A stretch of 64,000 bases of DNA from Pseudonocardia xinjiangensis (GCF_012911925.1 NZ_JAAXKY010000021.1:1-64000); one strand, 5' to 3'; positions 23,158 to 32,037 are shown, counted from the first letter of the stretch. Numbers and translations are program-made. Notes: generated by a model not told the origin, from the sequence alone.

Positions 23158-24066
23158 CTAGGCCGGCTGTCCCGAGGGGCGGCCGCGCTCCGCGGCGACG
23201 ATCTCCCGCACGGCCGGGACCGTTTCCGCGGCGAACTGACGGATGACGTCCGCGGACTCGATCCGGTAGAGGATGAAGGTACTGATGCCCTGGGTGAGGG
23301 CGAGCTCGGCGAGCTGCTCGACCCACGCCTTGGGTGGCCCCTGCAGGAAACCGCCGCCTTCCGCGGTGAACTCGCCGGCGATGTTGTAGGCGCGCCGTAC
23401 CGCCTGCGGCGCGCGGCCCGCGTCGGAGGCCGCCTCGTCGATGATCGCGTTGGCCGCCGCGAGGTGCTCCGGGGGGAGGTACGGGGAGCTCGGGAGCCAG
23501 CAGTCCGCGATCCGTCCGGTCATCTGCAGCATCCGCGGCCGGTACGCGCCGAGCCAGATGGGGATGTCGTGGACCGGGAACGGACCCGGCGCCACCCCGT
23601 CGAGGCGGTAGTGCCGACCGTCGAACCGGACTGGGTCCCCCGGGGTCCACAGTGCGCGGATGATCCGGACGGCCTCCTCCAGTGCGGCGATGGACTCGCC
23701 GGGAGTGTGTCGCGGGCCGCCCTCTGCGGCGATCTGGTCCCACACCGCGCCGCTGCCCACGCCCAGCTCGAACCGTCCATCGCTCAGGATGTCCAGCGTG
23801 GCGGCGGTCCGGGCGAGTGCGACCGGTGGCCGCAAGGGCAGGTTGGCCAGGGCCGGCAGCACCCGCAGCGTCGACGTGCGGGCGGCGATGACGGACAGCA
23901 GTGCCATCGTGTCCAGCTGATCCGGAATGTAGGGGTGGTCGGCGATGGTGACCAGATCCAGTCCGACCTGCTCGGTCAGCTTCGCCAGCTCCACGATGTC
24001 GCCGCTTCCCTCCGGCGGCGACTCCGGGTTGGCGCCGAACAACAGGTCATGACCGTAGTCAGTCAT
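23158..24066 (-). CDS. LLM-class F420/flavin-dependent oxidoreductase
   Basis: This 302-residue single-domain luciferase-like barrel has DLVTIADHPYIPDQLDTMAL near the N-terminus and the LSDGRFELGVGSGAVWDQI core that binds the cofactor phosphate. It continues with IRALWTPGDPVRFDGRHYRL and PVHDIPIWLGAY. F420 rather than FMN is likely in this organism class but cannot be decided from motifs. ATG 24066 has GGAGAG upstream. It lies 29 bases downstream of the hemerythrin-like gene, in the same orientation, so both probably share the operator-bearing promoter near 24880. Confidence 0.88.
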   Translation of the reverse strand: MTDYGHDLLFGANPESPPEGSGDIVELAKLTEQVGLDLVTIADHPYIPDQLDTMALLSVIAARTSTLRVLPALANLPLRPPVALARTAATLDILSDGRFELGVGSGAVWDQIAAEGGPRHTPGESIAALEEAVRIIRALWTPGDPVRFDGRHYRLDGVAPGPFPVHDIPIWLGAYRPRMLQMTGRIADCWLPSSPYLPPEHLAAANAIIDEAASDAGRAPQAVRRAYNIAGEFTAEGGGFLQGPPKAWVEQLAELALTQGISTFILYRIESADVIRQFAAETVPAVREIVAAERGRPSGQPA

Positions 24067-24095
24067 AGGTCGGTCTCTCCTCGAAAGGCGAACGG

Positions 24096-24797
24096 TCAGA
24101 TTTCGGTGCTGCGCGGCGGAGTGGGGGTCCCGTGAATCCGCTCGGAATGGGCAGCGAACGCGTCGGCGGCCAGCTGTCCGATGACGGGACGAACCTCGGG
24201 TGGCATGTTGCCGATGATGGCGTCGATGATCTCCGGATCGCCTTCGTACATCACCATCCCGAGCATGAGTGGCATGGCTTCGGGGTCGGCTTCTCCGGCT
24301 CCGGCCTGGACCATCCGGTTCCATTCGGCCGCGGTGATGTACCGCTCCATCACCGGGACCACGTTCGCTTCCTCCGTGCGCATGTGCCCGCGCAGCAGTG
24401 GCAGCAGCCACTCGATGGCGCCGGCCAGCGCATCGCGGTCCTCCGCTGCCGCGGATGCACGCCAGACCTGGAGGGCCGCGTCGACCTCGGAGACGGCCTT
24501 CTCGACCTCCTCGTGCTGGGTCCCCATGAGATCGACCATCCGCGCGTCCGCGTCCTTGACGCGCTCTCGGAGCACCGGCCAGACCTGCACGTCCTCGCTG
24601 TGGTGATGATGGTGCAGCACGCCGCTCAGGGTCGCGATGTGATCGGCCACGATCTGGGCGCGCGCGGTATCTCGTGTTGCGACGCTACGAACCAGGCGCG
24701 GCATCAGGCCGAACTCGCGCCGGAACATGTGGTGCACCATGAGCATCTCGCGGCCGTCGAAATGTGCCTCACCGGTCGATACTTCGCTGGTTGTCAC
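24096..24797 (-). CDS. hemerythrin HHE domain protein
   Basis: This 233-residue four-helix HHE-cation-binding protein has histidine/acid ligands spread as in hemerythrins: His22-23 (VHHMFRREF), a His62-66 cluster with Glu68 (LHHHHHSEDV), His95 (TQHEEVE) and His138-Glu142 (RGHMRTEE). It probably binds a di-iron centre that senses or carries O2 or NO, or handles oxidants. GTG 24797 follows GGGAGAG. It is transcribed away from the TetR gene's downstream end and is preceded by tandem palindromes (24861-24893) suited to TetR binding. The LLM oxidoreductase follows in the same operon. Confidence 0.87.
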   Translation of the reverse strand: MTTSEVSTGEAHFDGREMLMVHHMFRREFGLMPRLVRSVATRDTARAQIVADHIATLSGVLHHHHHSEDVQVWPVLRERVKDADARMVDLMGTQHEEVEKAVSEVDAALQVWRASAAAEDRDALAGAIEWLLPLLRGHMRTEEANVVPVMERYITAAEWNRMVQAGAGEADPEAMPLMLGMVMYEGDPEIIDAIIGNMPPEVRPVIGQLAADAFAAHSERIHGTPTPPRSTEI

Positions 24798-24860
24798 TAA
24801 GGCTCTCCCTGTACGTGGGCTGCAGACACGGCTCCGGTGTCGGATATGTGCAGCATGGGC

Positions 24861-24893
24861 GTTGTGCAACAACGTTGTACAACATAGTTGTAG
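24861..24893. promoter_or_regulatory. tandem palindromic operator upstream of the hemerythrin gene
   Basis: GTTGTGCAAC (24861-24870), the perfect palindrome GTTGTACAAC (24874-24883) and a half-site TAGTTGTAG (24885-24893) occur with about 13-base spacing. They lie between the TetR gene and the hemerythrin/LLM operon and are presumably TetR operators. Confidence 0.65.
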
Positions 24894-24942
24894 CACGGTA
24901 GTTCAGGTGTCAACGACCGCGGGGGGTGGAATCCGCCGTGCC

Positions 24943-25539
24943 TCAGTCAGGCTGGCGCGAGGAGGTGGGTGTGCTCGGCATGAGCTCGACGAGGGCGAGG
25001 GCTGCCTGCCGTCCGCGCTCGGCCGGCCAGGTCTCCGGGTCCTCGACGGAGGAGATGTTGATGCCTCGCAGCAGCAGGTAGAGCATGTCGGCGCGAAGCT
25101 GCGGGTCGGCGATCCGCGACTCGGTCAGTACGGCGACCACCTCGTCCCGCTCCGCGTGGGCCTCCTGCTGGAGCGCTCTGCCAACGACCTCGTCCGAGTC
25201 GCGCATCGCCAGCATCTCGACCCACATGAGGCGGAAGACGTCGTACTGGGCGGTTCCGGTGGTCCACCAGTCGACGAACGTCGCGAGCCGGTCCCGGCCG
25301 GTCCTCCCGGCCAGGACCTCGGCCAGCTCCGGGCGCCAGTGCTGCTGCACCCGTCGAACGGCGTTGGCCATCAGCTCACCGCGGCTGCGTACGTAGTGGG
25401 TGACCTTGGTGGTCGAACCGCCGAGCCGAGCTGCCACGGTGCGGATCGTGATCGCCCTGGGGCCGGCGTGCGTGGCCTGCTCGATCGTGGCTTCGGCGAT
25501 CGCGTCCAGTCGCGCTTCGGCGTCGACGTCCAGTGGCAT
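24943..25539 (-). CDS. TetR-family transcriptional regulator
   Basis: This 198-residue repressor-type protein has an N-terminal helix-turn-helix: AITIRTVAARLGGSTTKVTH then YVRSRGELMANAV (about residues 29-62). The all-helical C-terminal ligand domain includes TFVDWWTTGTAQYDVFRLMW. It ends about 145 bases upstream of the hemerythrin gene in the same direction, with a clear tandem palindrome between them. It probably controls that operon and perhaps itself. No strong ribosome binding site is seen at ATG 25539. Ligand unknown. Confidence 0.85.
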   Translation of the reverse strand: MPLDVDAEARLDAIAEATIEQATHAGPRAITIRTVAARLGGSTTKVTHYVRSRGELMANAVRRVQQHWRPELAEVLAGRTGRDRLATFVDWWTTGTAQYDVFRLMWVEMLAMRDSDEVVGRALQQEAHAERDEVVAVLTESRIADPQLRADMLYLLLRGINISSVEDPETWPAERGRQAALALVELMPSTPTSSRQPD

Positions 25540-25612
25540 CTATCCAGCCTAGGAGGCGGCACACCGACTTCCACGCCCGCTGCGCCGGTCACGAGTCGTC
25601 GAGGTCTCGTGC

Positions 25613-26494
25613 TCAGGGGCGGGCCGTGGCGTACAGGACGTCGCGCATGCCGGGCAACGACTCCTGGTCTTCTCGCCAGACCAGCCGCAGGCTGAGATCC
25701 GGGAGTGGGAGGTCGAGTTGGGTCAGGGCGCCGGAGCGGAGGCTGTCGGCGACCACGAACCGGGGTAGCAGCGTGATTCCGAGGCCGTGCTCCGCCCATG
25801 CGCGCATCACCGGGACGCCTCCCACTCTGATCCGTTCGGGACCGGGGCCGAGGATCGTGTTCCCGGCCATCCAGAACGAGCACTCCGGCACGTTGACCAG
25901 CAGCCGCTCGTGTTCGAGGTCGCGGGGAGTCAGCCCGGCTCGGGCGGCGAGCGGATGGGCCGGCGCGGATACCAGTGCGAGGGGGATCGGGTCGAGGTCG
26001 ACGAAGGTGAGCGGTGCGGCGGGCGCGGGAAACCCGAGTCCGCCGACGTCGTCGCCGGAGTCCAGCAGCAGGGCGGCTTCGAGCCGTCCCTCGATCACGT
26101 CGGCGAGGAGACCGTCGCGGGCGCGTTCGGTGTGGATCTCGAGGTCGATGTCGGGCCGGCGTTCGGCGAACCGGGCGAACACCCTGGGCACGTAGGAGCC
26201 GGCGAGGGTTTCCAGCGCGCCGAGCCGCAGCAGTTGCCGTTCGCCTCTGACGTCGCGGGTGGCCCGCGTGGCCTGGTCGAGCAGCGACCGTGCCCATCCC
26301 TGCAGTCGTTGTCCGGCGGGGGTCAGCTCCATTCCCTTGGGGCCGCGCACGAACAGGGCCACACCGAGTGCTCGTTCGAGAGTCCGGATCTGCTGGGAGA
26401 CGGACGACGGGGCGAGGTCGAGCGCGACGGCGGCGTCGGTCACGGTCCGGTGCTGGACGACGGCCTCGAAGGTCCTGAGTTGGCGCAGCTCCAC
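25613..26494 (-). CDS. LysR-family transcriptional regulator
   Basis: This 293-residue protein has an N-terminal winged helix, LRTFEAVVQHRTVTDAAVAL then DLAPSSVSQQIRTLERALG, and a LysR substrate domain (RLGALETLAGSYVPRVFARF onward). The start is taken as GTG 26494 (reading VELRQLRTFEAV), the usual family N-terminus. There is no ribosome binding site, so translation may be leaderless. It is divergent from the MFS exporter gene with two overlapping palindromes in the 133-base gap. By family rule it should activate or repress that exporter in response to a small molecule. Confidence 0.87.
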   Translation of the reverse strand: MELRQLRTFEAVVQHRTVTDAAVALDLAPSSVSQQIRTLERALGVALFVRGPKGMELTPAGQRLQGWARSLLDQATRATRDVRGERQLLRLGALETLAGSYVPRVFARFAERRPDIDLEIHTERARDGLLADVIEGRLEAALLLDSGDDVGGLGFPAPAAPLTFVDLDPIPLALVSAPAHPLAARAGLTPRDLEHERLLVNVPECSFWMAGNTILGPGPERIRVGGVPVMRAWAEHGLGITLLPRFVVADSLRSGALTQLDLPLPDLSLRLVWREDQESLPGMRDVLYATARP

Positions 26495-26510
26495 AGCCGC
26501 ACAAGCAGTG

Positions 26511-26533
26511 CCGAACGTTCGGAAATTCCGAAC
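26511..26533. promoter_or_regulatory. overlapping palindromes in the LysR/MFS intergenic region
   Basis: CCGAACGTTCGG (26511-26522) is a perfect 12-base palindrome. GTTCGGAA-A-TTCCGAAC (26517-26533) is a perfect inverted repeat overlapping it. The site starts 17 bases upstream of the LysR start codon and is the likely LysR operator. Confidence 0.65.
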
Positions 26534-26627
26534 GGGACGTGCTGCTCCGGCGGTGGAGCCGCCGGCCTGCCGAAACGGACAGTGGGGCGCGTCATCCCCA
26601 CATTCGTCTTCGGGAGCTGTCTCAGGC

Positions 26628-28001
26628 ATGACCTTCTCGAGTTCACCCGCGCCGCTTTCGGCGAGTCCCCGTCCCGGGCGGGGGCGTGCCCACGCGCTGG
26701 CAGGCATCTCGCTGGGCTACTTCATGGTGCTGCTGGATATGACCGTGCTGTCGATCGCCGAGCCCGATCTGGCGTCGTCTCTCGACACCTCGATGGCCGG
26801 GCTGCAGTGGGCGACGGCGAGCTACACCGTGGCGTTCGCCGCCCTGCTGCTGTCGGCGGGGGCGGCGGCGGACCGCTTCGGCGCCGAGCGGCTCTTCCGG
26901 GCCGGGATCGCGGTCTTCACGCTCGCTTCCCTGCTCAGTGCATTCGCCCCGGGACTGGGGGCCCTGGTCCTCCTGCGTGCGATCTCGGGCGTCGCCGCGG
27001 CGGCATGCGTGCCCGCCTCGATGGCGATGATCGCCCAGCTGTACCCGGAACCGGCGGCGCGGGCGCGGGCGGTCTCGGCATGGGCCGCGATCAGCGGTGC
27101 GGCGGTTGCGGCCGGTCCGATCGCGGGTGGTGCCCTGGTCGGCGCGGCCGGCTGGCGGTCGATCTTCCTGGTCAACGTGCCCATCGGCTCGGCGGTGCTG
27201 GCGTTGACGCTGGGCCGGGCGTTGGCCTGCCCACGCGGTGACCGCCGGATCGACTGGTCCGCCCAGCTGGCAGCCGCCGCGGTGCTGGCCCTCTTCACGG
27301 ACGCACTGATCGCCGCCGGTGCGCAGGCATGGGCTCACGCCGCGTGGACGTCGGTGGGTCTCGGGGTGTCGGCGCTGGCGTTCTGCGGCCTGGAACGTCG
27401 TAGCCCGGCTCCCGTCCTGCACCGTGCTCTGCTGCGGTCCCGCCGGGTGCGGGCCGGGCTGCTGGCGGCTGCGGCGGTGAACTTCGCGTTGACCGGAGGG
27501 CTGTTCGTGCTGCCCCTGTTGTTGCAGCAGCAGCGCCACCTGAGCCCCCTGCAGACCGGGCTGGCGTTCTTGCCTCTGACTCTTCCCTTCGCGGCCAACC
27601 CGCCGTTCACGGGCAAGATCGTGGCACGGGTGGGTCCTCGCCGGCCGATCCTGGCCGGTTTGGCTCTGCTGGCCGCCGGAGGTGCCGTGCTGGCAGGCAC
27701 GGTCTTCGCCGAGGGCGGCTACCCGTGGCTCGCGGTGGGCCTGCTGTTGACCGGCTTCGGCGTCTCCTACGCCATGCCGGCGCTGGTCACGGCCCTTGTC
27801 GGCGTCGCCCCGGCGGGCACGGCCGGTGCGGTGGGCGGCCTGCTCAATGCCGTACGTCAGGTCGGCGCCACCCTCGGCGTCGCCGTCATGGGTGCCGCCG
27901 TCGCCACGGGCACCGGGTGGGCCCTGCTGATGTCGTCCGCAGTCTGTGCCATCGCGTGGTCGGTGTTCGCTCTCGCGCGCCGTGAGGAGACGACCGGATG
28001 A
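26628..28001 (+). CDS. MFS drug-efflux type transporter (DHA2-like)
   Basis: This 457-residue protein has about 12-14 membrane segments. It shows the MFS antiporter signatures FMVLLDMTVLSIAEPDL in the first helix (DHA2 D-x-x-x-V-x-x-I-A-x-P motif), AAADRFGAERLFRAG in the cytoplasmic 2-3 loop, and AAGWRSIFLVNVPIG. These are typical of proton-driven multidrug exporters of the EmrB/QacA type. It is divergent from the LysR regulator. ATG 26628 is weakly preceded by a ribosome binding site. Likely exports a toxic or secreted compound; the substrate cannot be inferred. Confidence 0.88.
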   Translation: MTFSSSPAPLSASPRPGRGRAHALAGISLGYFMVLLDMTVLSIAEPDLASSLDTSMAGLQWATASYTVAFAALLLSAGAAADRFGAERLFRAGIAVFTLASLLSAFAPGLGALVLLRAISGVAAAACVPASMAMIAQLYPEPAARARAVSAWAAISGAAVAAGPIAGGALVGAAGWRSIFLVNVPIGSAVLALTLGRALACPRGDRRIDWSAQLAAAAVLALFTDALIAAGAQAWAHAAWTSVGLGVSALAFCGLERRSPAPVLHRALLRSRRVRAGLLAAAAVNFALTGGLFVLPLLLQQQRHLSPLQTGLAFLPLTLPFAANPPFTGKIVARVGPRRPILAGLALLAAGGAVLAGTVFAEGGYPWLAVGLLLTGFGVSYAMPALVTALVGVAPAGTAGAVGGLLNAVRQVGATLGVAVMGAAVATGTGWALLMSSAVCAIAWSVFALARREETTG

Positions 28002-28012
28002 CGCGCTCCGCG

Positions 28013-28684
28013 TCAGCCCCAGGGTGAGTCGTACTTCGTCGCCAGCCGGTCGACGGCCTCCGCCGGCAGTAGCCGGAACGGGCGTGAGCCGAGCTGTAGC
28101 AGCAGGGCGCACGTCTGTTCGAGTTCGACGGCAGCGTCCAGCGCTTCGCGCACGGTGCGCCCGGCCGTGATCGCGCCGTGGTTCTGCAGCAGTGCCGCCC
28201 GGAACCGGGAGTCGGACGCCTCGATGGCGTCGGCCTGGGCCGCGTCACCGGGATCGGCGTAGGGGATCAGGGGAGTCTGGCCGACGCGCATGACGAAGTA
28301 GGGGGTGAGCGGCGGAACTGCGCTGCGTTCGGACCAGGGGTCGAGGCATGAGTACGCGGATGCGGCGAGGGAGTGCACGTGGACGACGGCTCGCACCGTC
28401 TCGTCGCGACGGTAGAACGCCCGGTGGAACGGATACTCCTTCGAGGGCGCGGGTCCGGAGAGCAGCGTTGCGTCGAAGTCGAGCTCCGAGAGCCGCTCGG
28501 GGATCAGCGACGCGAGATCCGATCCGGTCGGCGAGATGATGATGCGGTCGCCGTGGCGGACGCTGAGGTTGCCCGACGAGCCCGGGCTCATGCCGGCTCC
28601 CGCGAGCTGCGCCGCGGCGGCCACGAGCTCCCTCCTCAGCATCGCTTCTGTCTCCACGGACGTCCGAGATCCGTTGTCGCTCAC
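28013..28684 (-). CDS. otnC: class II aldolase, OtnC-like 3-oxo-tetronate 4-phosphate decarboxylase
   Basis: This 223-residue class II aldolase/adducin protein has the phosphate-binding SSGNLSVRHGDRIIISPTGS, zinc ligands in VVHVHSLAASAYS and the third His in LLQNHGAITAGRTV, and the acid SKEYPFHRAFYRRDE. The GTG start at 28684 overlaps the kinase stop by 4 nt (GTGA), so the two are coupled. Next to an OtnK-type kinase, the expected reaction is decarboxylation of 3-oxo-tetronate 4-phosphate to dihydroxyacetone phosphate. A fuculose/ribulose-phosphate aldolase role is the alternative but fits the neighbour less well. Confidence 0.8.
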   Translation of the reverse strand: MSDNGSRTSVETEAMLRRELVAAAAQLAGAGMSPGSSGNLSVRHGDRIIISPTGSDLASLIPERLSELDFDATLLSGPAPSKEYPFHRAFYRRDETVRAVVHVHSLAASAYSCLDPWSERSAVPPLTPYFVMRVGQTPLIPYADPGDAAQADAIEASDSRFRAALLQNHGAITAGRTVREALDAAVELEQTCALLLQLGSRPFRLLPAEAVDRLATKYDSPWG

Positions 28685-29970
28685 TCGCTCATGCCCCGTT
28701 CCAGTTCGTGCCACGCCTCGGTGAACATGTCGACCGCGCCGAAGTTGCCCGACTTCAACGCGACGTTCAGCGGGTCGCCCGCCGCCGTCGTGGCCTCGCT
28801 CCACGCGACTCCGGCGGCGATCGCGGGACCTATCCGTAGCTGCGTCACGCCGAGCTCGGCCATGACCCGTCCCGAGCTCTCGCCGCCTGCCACGATCAGA
28901 CGTGTCGCGCCGAGCGCCACGAGGTGCCGGGCGACGGCGCCGAAGGCGCGCTCCACGAGCTCGGCGGCGCCGGGCGTGTCGTGATCGACGTCAGCGAGGG
29001 AGTCCGCCGAGTAGACGAGCGGGATGGCCGTGCGGTCCTCGTCCCAGCAGGCTGCGGCCCAGGCGGCGATCTCCGCGGCGGCATCCTCGACGTTCCGGGC
29101 GAGCCCGGCCACGTCGAGCTTCCGCCACGGCAGCCGCGCCCGGGCGAAGGCGACCTGGTCGCGGGTGCGCTGCGAGGCGCTGCCGCAGAGCACGGCGCGA
29201 CGGCCCTCGACCACCCGGATCCTTCTGGCGTCGGACGCGGCGCGCTCGGGGATTCCCAGCGCCAGCCCCGATCCGCCGGTCACGACCCGCAGTGCGCCCG
29301 AGGCCGCCATGATCGCTTCGAGGTCCTCGTTCTCGATCGCGTCGACCACCAGGGACACCGGCCCGTCGCTGCGCGGCGCCTCCAGGCTCCGGGCCAGCTC
29401 GGCACGGCCCGCGCGCACGGTCGGGAGCGTGATGAGCTCCACCCGCCCCGTGGTCTGCGGAGCGAGCAGGCGCGGTAGCGAGGAGTCGAGCATCGGGGTC
29501 AGCGGATGGTGCCGCATCGGGCTCTCGTCCAGCAGTTCGTCGCCGACGAACAGATGCCCGCGGTACACGGTGCGCGCGGCGTCGGGGAAGCTCGGCGCCA
29601 CGATCGTCCGATTCTCGCCGGTGCGCGCGAGCACGGCGTCGATGACCGGCCCGATGTTCCCCGCGGGTGTCGAGTCGAAGGTGGAGCAGTACTTCACATA
29701 GATCCGCTCGGCACCCACGGACTCCAGGTACTCCAGCGCCGCCACGCTCTGCGCCACCGCGATGTCGATCGGAGCGGTGCGCGACTTGAGTGCCACCACG
29801 ATCGCGTCGATGTCGTCGACGTCCGTGGGCAGCCGCCCGGGCCCGAGCAGCACCCCCGAGTCGGAGAACGGCTGCAGCAGCACGACCGTGCGCAGGCCGC
29901 GGGACACCAGGTTCGTGGCGAGGTCGGTCGCCCCCGTCACGTCGTCGGCTATGCAGCCCCACTGCGGCAC
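28681..29970 (-). CDS. otnK: OtnK-type acid-sugar kinase (3-oxo-tetronate 4-kinase)
   Basis: This 429-residue two-domain kinase (former DUF1537) has N-terminal WGCIADDVTGATDLATNLVS and YVKYCSTFDSTPAGNIGPVI, which bind the acid sugar. The C-terminal nucleotide-binding part includes VLCGSASQRTRDQV and LIVAGGESSGRVMAELGV. GTG 29970 (reading VPQWGCIADD) is behind GAGAGGGG. Predicted to phosphorylate 3-oxo-tetronate (or a close four-carbon acid) at O4. It forms an operon with the OtnC-like decarboxylase and is divergent from the dehydrogenase, DeoR regulator and transporter genes. Tetronate specificity is inferred from the pairing with OtnC. Confidence 0.85.
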   Translation of the reverse strand: MPQWGCIADDVTGATDLATNLVSRGLRTVVLLQPFSDSGVLLGPGRLPTDVDDIDAIVVALKSRTAPIDIAVAQSVAALEYLESVGAERIYVKYCSTFDSTPAGNIGPVIDAVLARTGENRTIVAPSFPDAARTVYRGHLFVGDELLDESPMRHHPLTPMLDSSLPRLLAPQTTGRVELITLPTVRAGRAELARSLEAPRSDGPVSLVVDAIENEDLEAIMAASGALRVVTGGSGLALGIPERAASDARRIRVVEGRRAVLCGSASQRTRDQVAFARARLPWRKLDVAGLARNVEDAAAEIAAWAAACWDEDRTAIPLVYSADSLADVDHDTPGAAELVERAFGAVARHLVALGATRLIVAGGESSGRVMAELGVTQLRIGPAIAAGVAWSEATTAAGDPLNVALKSGNFGAVDMFTEAWHELERGMSE

Positions 29971-30061
29971 GTGCAACCCCTCTCGACGCTCGCGCTGTCC
30001 GAAGCGCGTGAATTGCCGTGTTCTCCTATGTGAAGATACGTTATCAGAGTTGACGCTCATG

Positions 30062-30086
30062 TGAACGCGAAGCTAACGTGCGTTCA
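30062..30086. promoter_or_regulatory. inverted repeat in the divergent tetronate promoter region
   Basis: TGAACGC (30062-30068) and GCGTTCA (30080-30086) form a perfect inverted repeat with 11-base spacing. It lies between the divergent kinase and dehydrogenase genes and is a candidate operator for the locus DeoR regulator. Confidence 0.55.
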
Positions 30087-30137
30087 AGGCGACACGGTGA
30101 CGTCGTCGCCGCCCGCAGCCCCGAGGGAGTGGTCCGA

Positions 30138-31157
30138 ATGTCGAGCGATCAAGTAACCCGGATCCGCACCATCGCGGTCGTGGGATCGGGATACATGGGC
30201 GGCGGGATCGCTCAGGTGCTCGCTCTGTCCGGGCGCGACGTCGTGCTGAGTGACGTCGACGCGGCCAAGGCGGAGGCCGCGCGCGTCCGGCTCCTCGACG
30301 AGGCGCGGCGTTTCGTCGACTCGGGGCTGTTCGACCCGGGCTCGGTGGAGATCCTGGAGCAGCGGCTGCGGGCCGCCGACAGCATCGAGTCCGCCGTGGC
30401 GGACGTCGACTACGTCACCGAGGCCGTCTTCGAGGACCGCACGGTCAAGGCCGATGCGCTCCGGCGGATCTCCCGCGCCGCCCGCGCCGACACCGTGATC
30501 GGCTCGAACACCTCGGCCATCCCGATCGCCGAGCTCGCCGAGTCGGTCGAACGCCCCGAACGCTTCCTCGGCGTGCACTGGATGAACCCGGCCCCGTTCG
30601 TCCCCGCCATCGAGCTCATCCCCACCTCCCACACCTCGGCCGACGCGATCGCCGGTGTCGAGGCCATGCTCGTCGAGGCCGGGAAAGCGCCGGCCCGGGT
30701 CGCCGACAGCCCCGGCTTCGTCGCCAACAGGCTCCAGTTCGCGCTGTACAAGGAGGCCGTGCGGATCGTGGACGAGGGTCTGGCCACCCCGTCGCAGATC
30801 GACACCGTCGTGAGCAACGCGTTCGGGTTCCGGCTCGCCCTCTTCGGCCCCTTCGCCATCGGTGACATGGCCGGCCTGGACGTCTACGCCGCCTCCTACG
30901 GCAGCCTGGCCGCCGAGTACGGCGAGCGGCTCGCCGCACCGGAGACGCTGACCGCCACGGTCGAGGCGGGCAACCTCGGGATCAAGAGCGGGCGCGGGTT
31001 CCTCGACATCCCCAGCGAGGACGTTCCGGCGCTGCTCGCCTACCGCGACGCCGCGTATCGCCGCCTGAGCGTCCTGCGCCGCGAGCTCGGTGCCGCACCC
31101 GGCCTCGAGGCGGCAGCGGCGAAGGAAGCGGCGGAGAAGGAAGAAGCGGGGCAGTGA
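30138..31157 (+). CDS. 3-hydroxyacyl-CoA-dehydrogenase-fold NAD(P) dehydrogenase of the tetronate locus
   Basis: This 339-residue protein has an N-terminal Rossmann motif (VVGSGYMGGGIAQVLALSG) and the family active-site region TSAIPIAELAESVERPERFL then GVHWMNPAP (catalytic His). A helical C-terminal domain follows (FVANRLQFALYKEAVRIVDE) and ends in an unusual Ala/Glu/Lys-rich tail. No other beta-oxidation gene is nearby. Members of this fold such as L-gulonate 3-dehydrogenase oxidise C3 of hydroxy acids, so in this locus it probably makes the 3-oxo sugar acid. ATG 30138 follows GGGAG. It overlaps the DeoR gene by 4 nt. Confidence 0.85.
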   Translation: MSSDQVTRIRTIAVVGSGYMGGGIAQVLALSGRDVVLSDVDAAKAEAARVRLLDEARRFVDSGLFDPGSVEILEQRLRAADSIESAVADVDYVTEAVFEDRTVKADALRRISRAARADTVIGSNTSAIPIAELAESVERPERFLGVHWMNPAPFVPAIELIPTSHTSADAIAGVEAMLVEAGKAPARVADSPGFVANRLQFALYKEAVRIVDEGLATPSQIDTVVSNAFGFRLALFGPFAIGDMAGLDVYAASYGSLAAEYGERLAAPETLTATVEAGNLGIKSGRGFLDIPSEDVPALLAYRDAAYRRLSVLRRELGAAPGLEAAAAKEAAEKEEAGQ

Positions 31158-32005
31158 GCGAGAGGGACTCGAACCTCATCCCCGACCAGCGACGGGAGAA
31201 GCTCATGCGGTCGCTGCGCCGGGACACCGTCCTCAGCGTCGCCCAGCTCACCGAGCTTCTCGGGGTCTCCCACATGACCGTGCGCCGCGACATCGCCGTG
31301 CTCGAGCGGGAGGGTCGGGCCTACTCCGTGCCGGGCGGCGTGCGCCATGCGAGCCCCATGCACGAGGAGCCGACCTTCGCCACGAAAGCGGGCACCGAGC
31401 TCGCCGAGAAGGCCGCCATCGCGCAGGTGGCGGAGGCGCTGCTGCACGACGACATGACGATCTACCTGGATGCCGGCACGACCACCGGCGCGCTGGTCCC
31501 GGCGATCCGCGCACGCAGCGGGATGACCGTGATCACGAACGACAACGTCATCGTCGAGGACCTCACCGGCTCGGCGACCGTGGACGTGATCCACACCGGC
31601 GGCCGTCTCGACCACACCAACCGGTCCACGGTCGGGCGCCTCGCGGCCCAGACGCTGCGGCAGCTCAACACCGACCTCGCGTTCATCAGCACCAGCTCCT
31701 GGGACCTGAGCCGGGGCGTCACCACGCCGACCGAAGCCAAGGTCGAGGTCAAGCTCGCGGCCCTCGACGGCGCCTCCGAGTCGGTGCTGCTGGCCACGAG
31801 CACGAAGTTCGGGACCTTCGGCATGTACGACGTCGTTCCGCTGCGCCGCTTCGACCGCATCGTCACCGACGACAGGCTGCAGGCCGCGGCGGCCGACGGC
31901 ATCCGCGATCTCGGTGTCGAGCTCGACCTCGCGCACGCCGAACCCACCGAAGACGCGGTACCCGGGATCCGGGCTGTGCGGGCCGGTGAATCCGCCCGGC
32001 ACTGA
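31154..32005 (+). CDS. DeoR/GlpR-family transcriptional regulator
   Basis: This 283-residue protein has an N-terminal winged helix, VLSVAQLTELLGVSHMTVRR then DIAVLEREGRAYSVPGGVR. The DeoRC phosphosugar-sensing domain follows, with MTIYLDAGTTTGALVPAIR and ITNDNVIVEDL. GTG 31154 overlaps the dehydrogenase stop by 4 nt. Such regulators repress sugar catabolic operons until a phosphorylated intermediate binds. It probably controls both arms of this divergent tetronate locus through the inverted repeat at 30062-30086. Confidence 0.9.
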   Translation: MSERDSNLIPDQRREKLMRSLRRDTVLSVAQLTELLGVSHMTVRRDIAVLEREGRAYSVPGGVRHASPMHEEPTFATKAGTELAEKAAIAQVAEALLHDDMTIYLDAGTTTGALVPAIRARSGMTVITNDNVIVEDLTGSATVDVIHTGGRLDHTNRSTVGRLAAQTLRQLNTDLAFISTSSWDLSRGVTTPTEAKVEVKLAALDGASESVLLATSTKFGTFGMYDVVPLRRFDRIVTDDRLQAAAADGIRDLGVELDLAHAEPTEDAVPGIRAVRAGESARH

Positions 32006-32037
32006 CGTTCATCGCGAGAGAACTGGCGGTCTCACAC

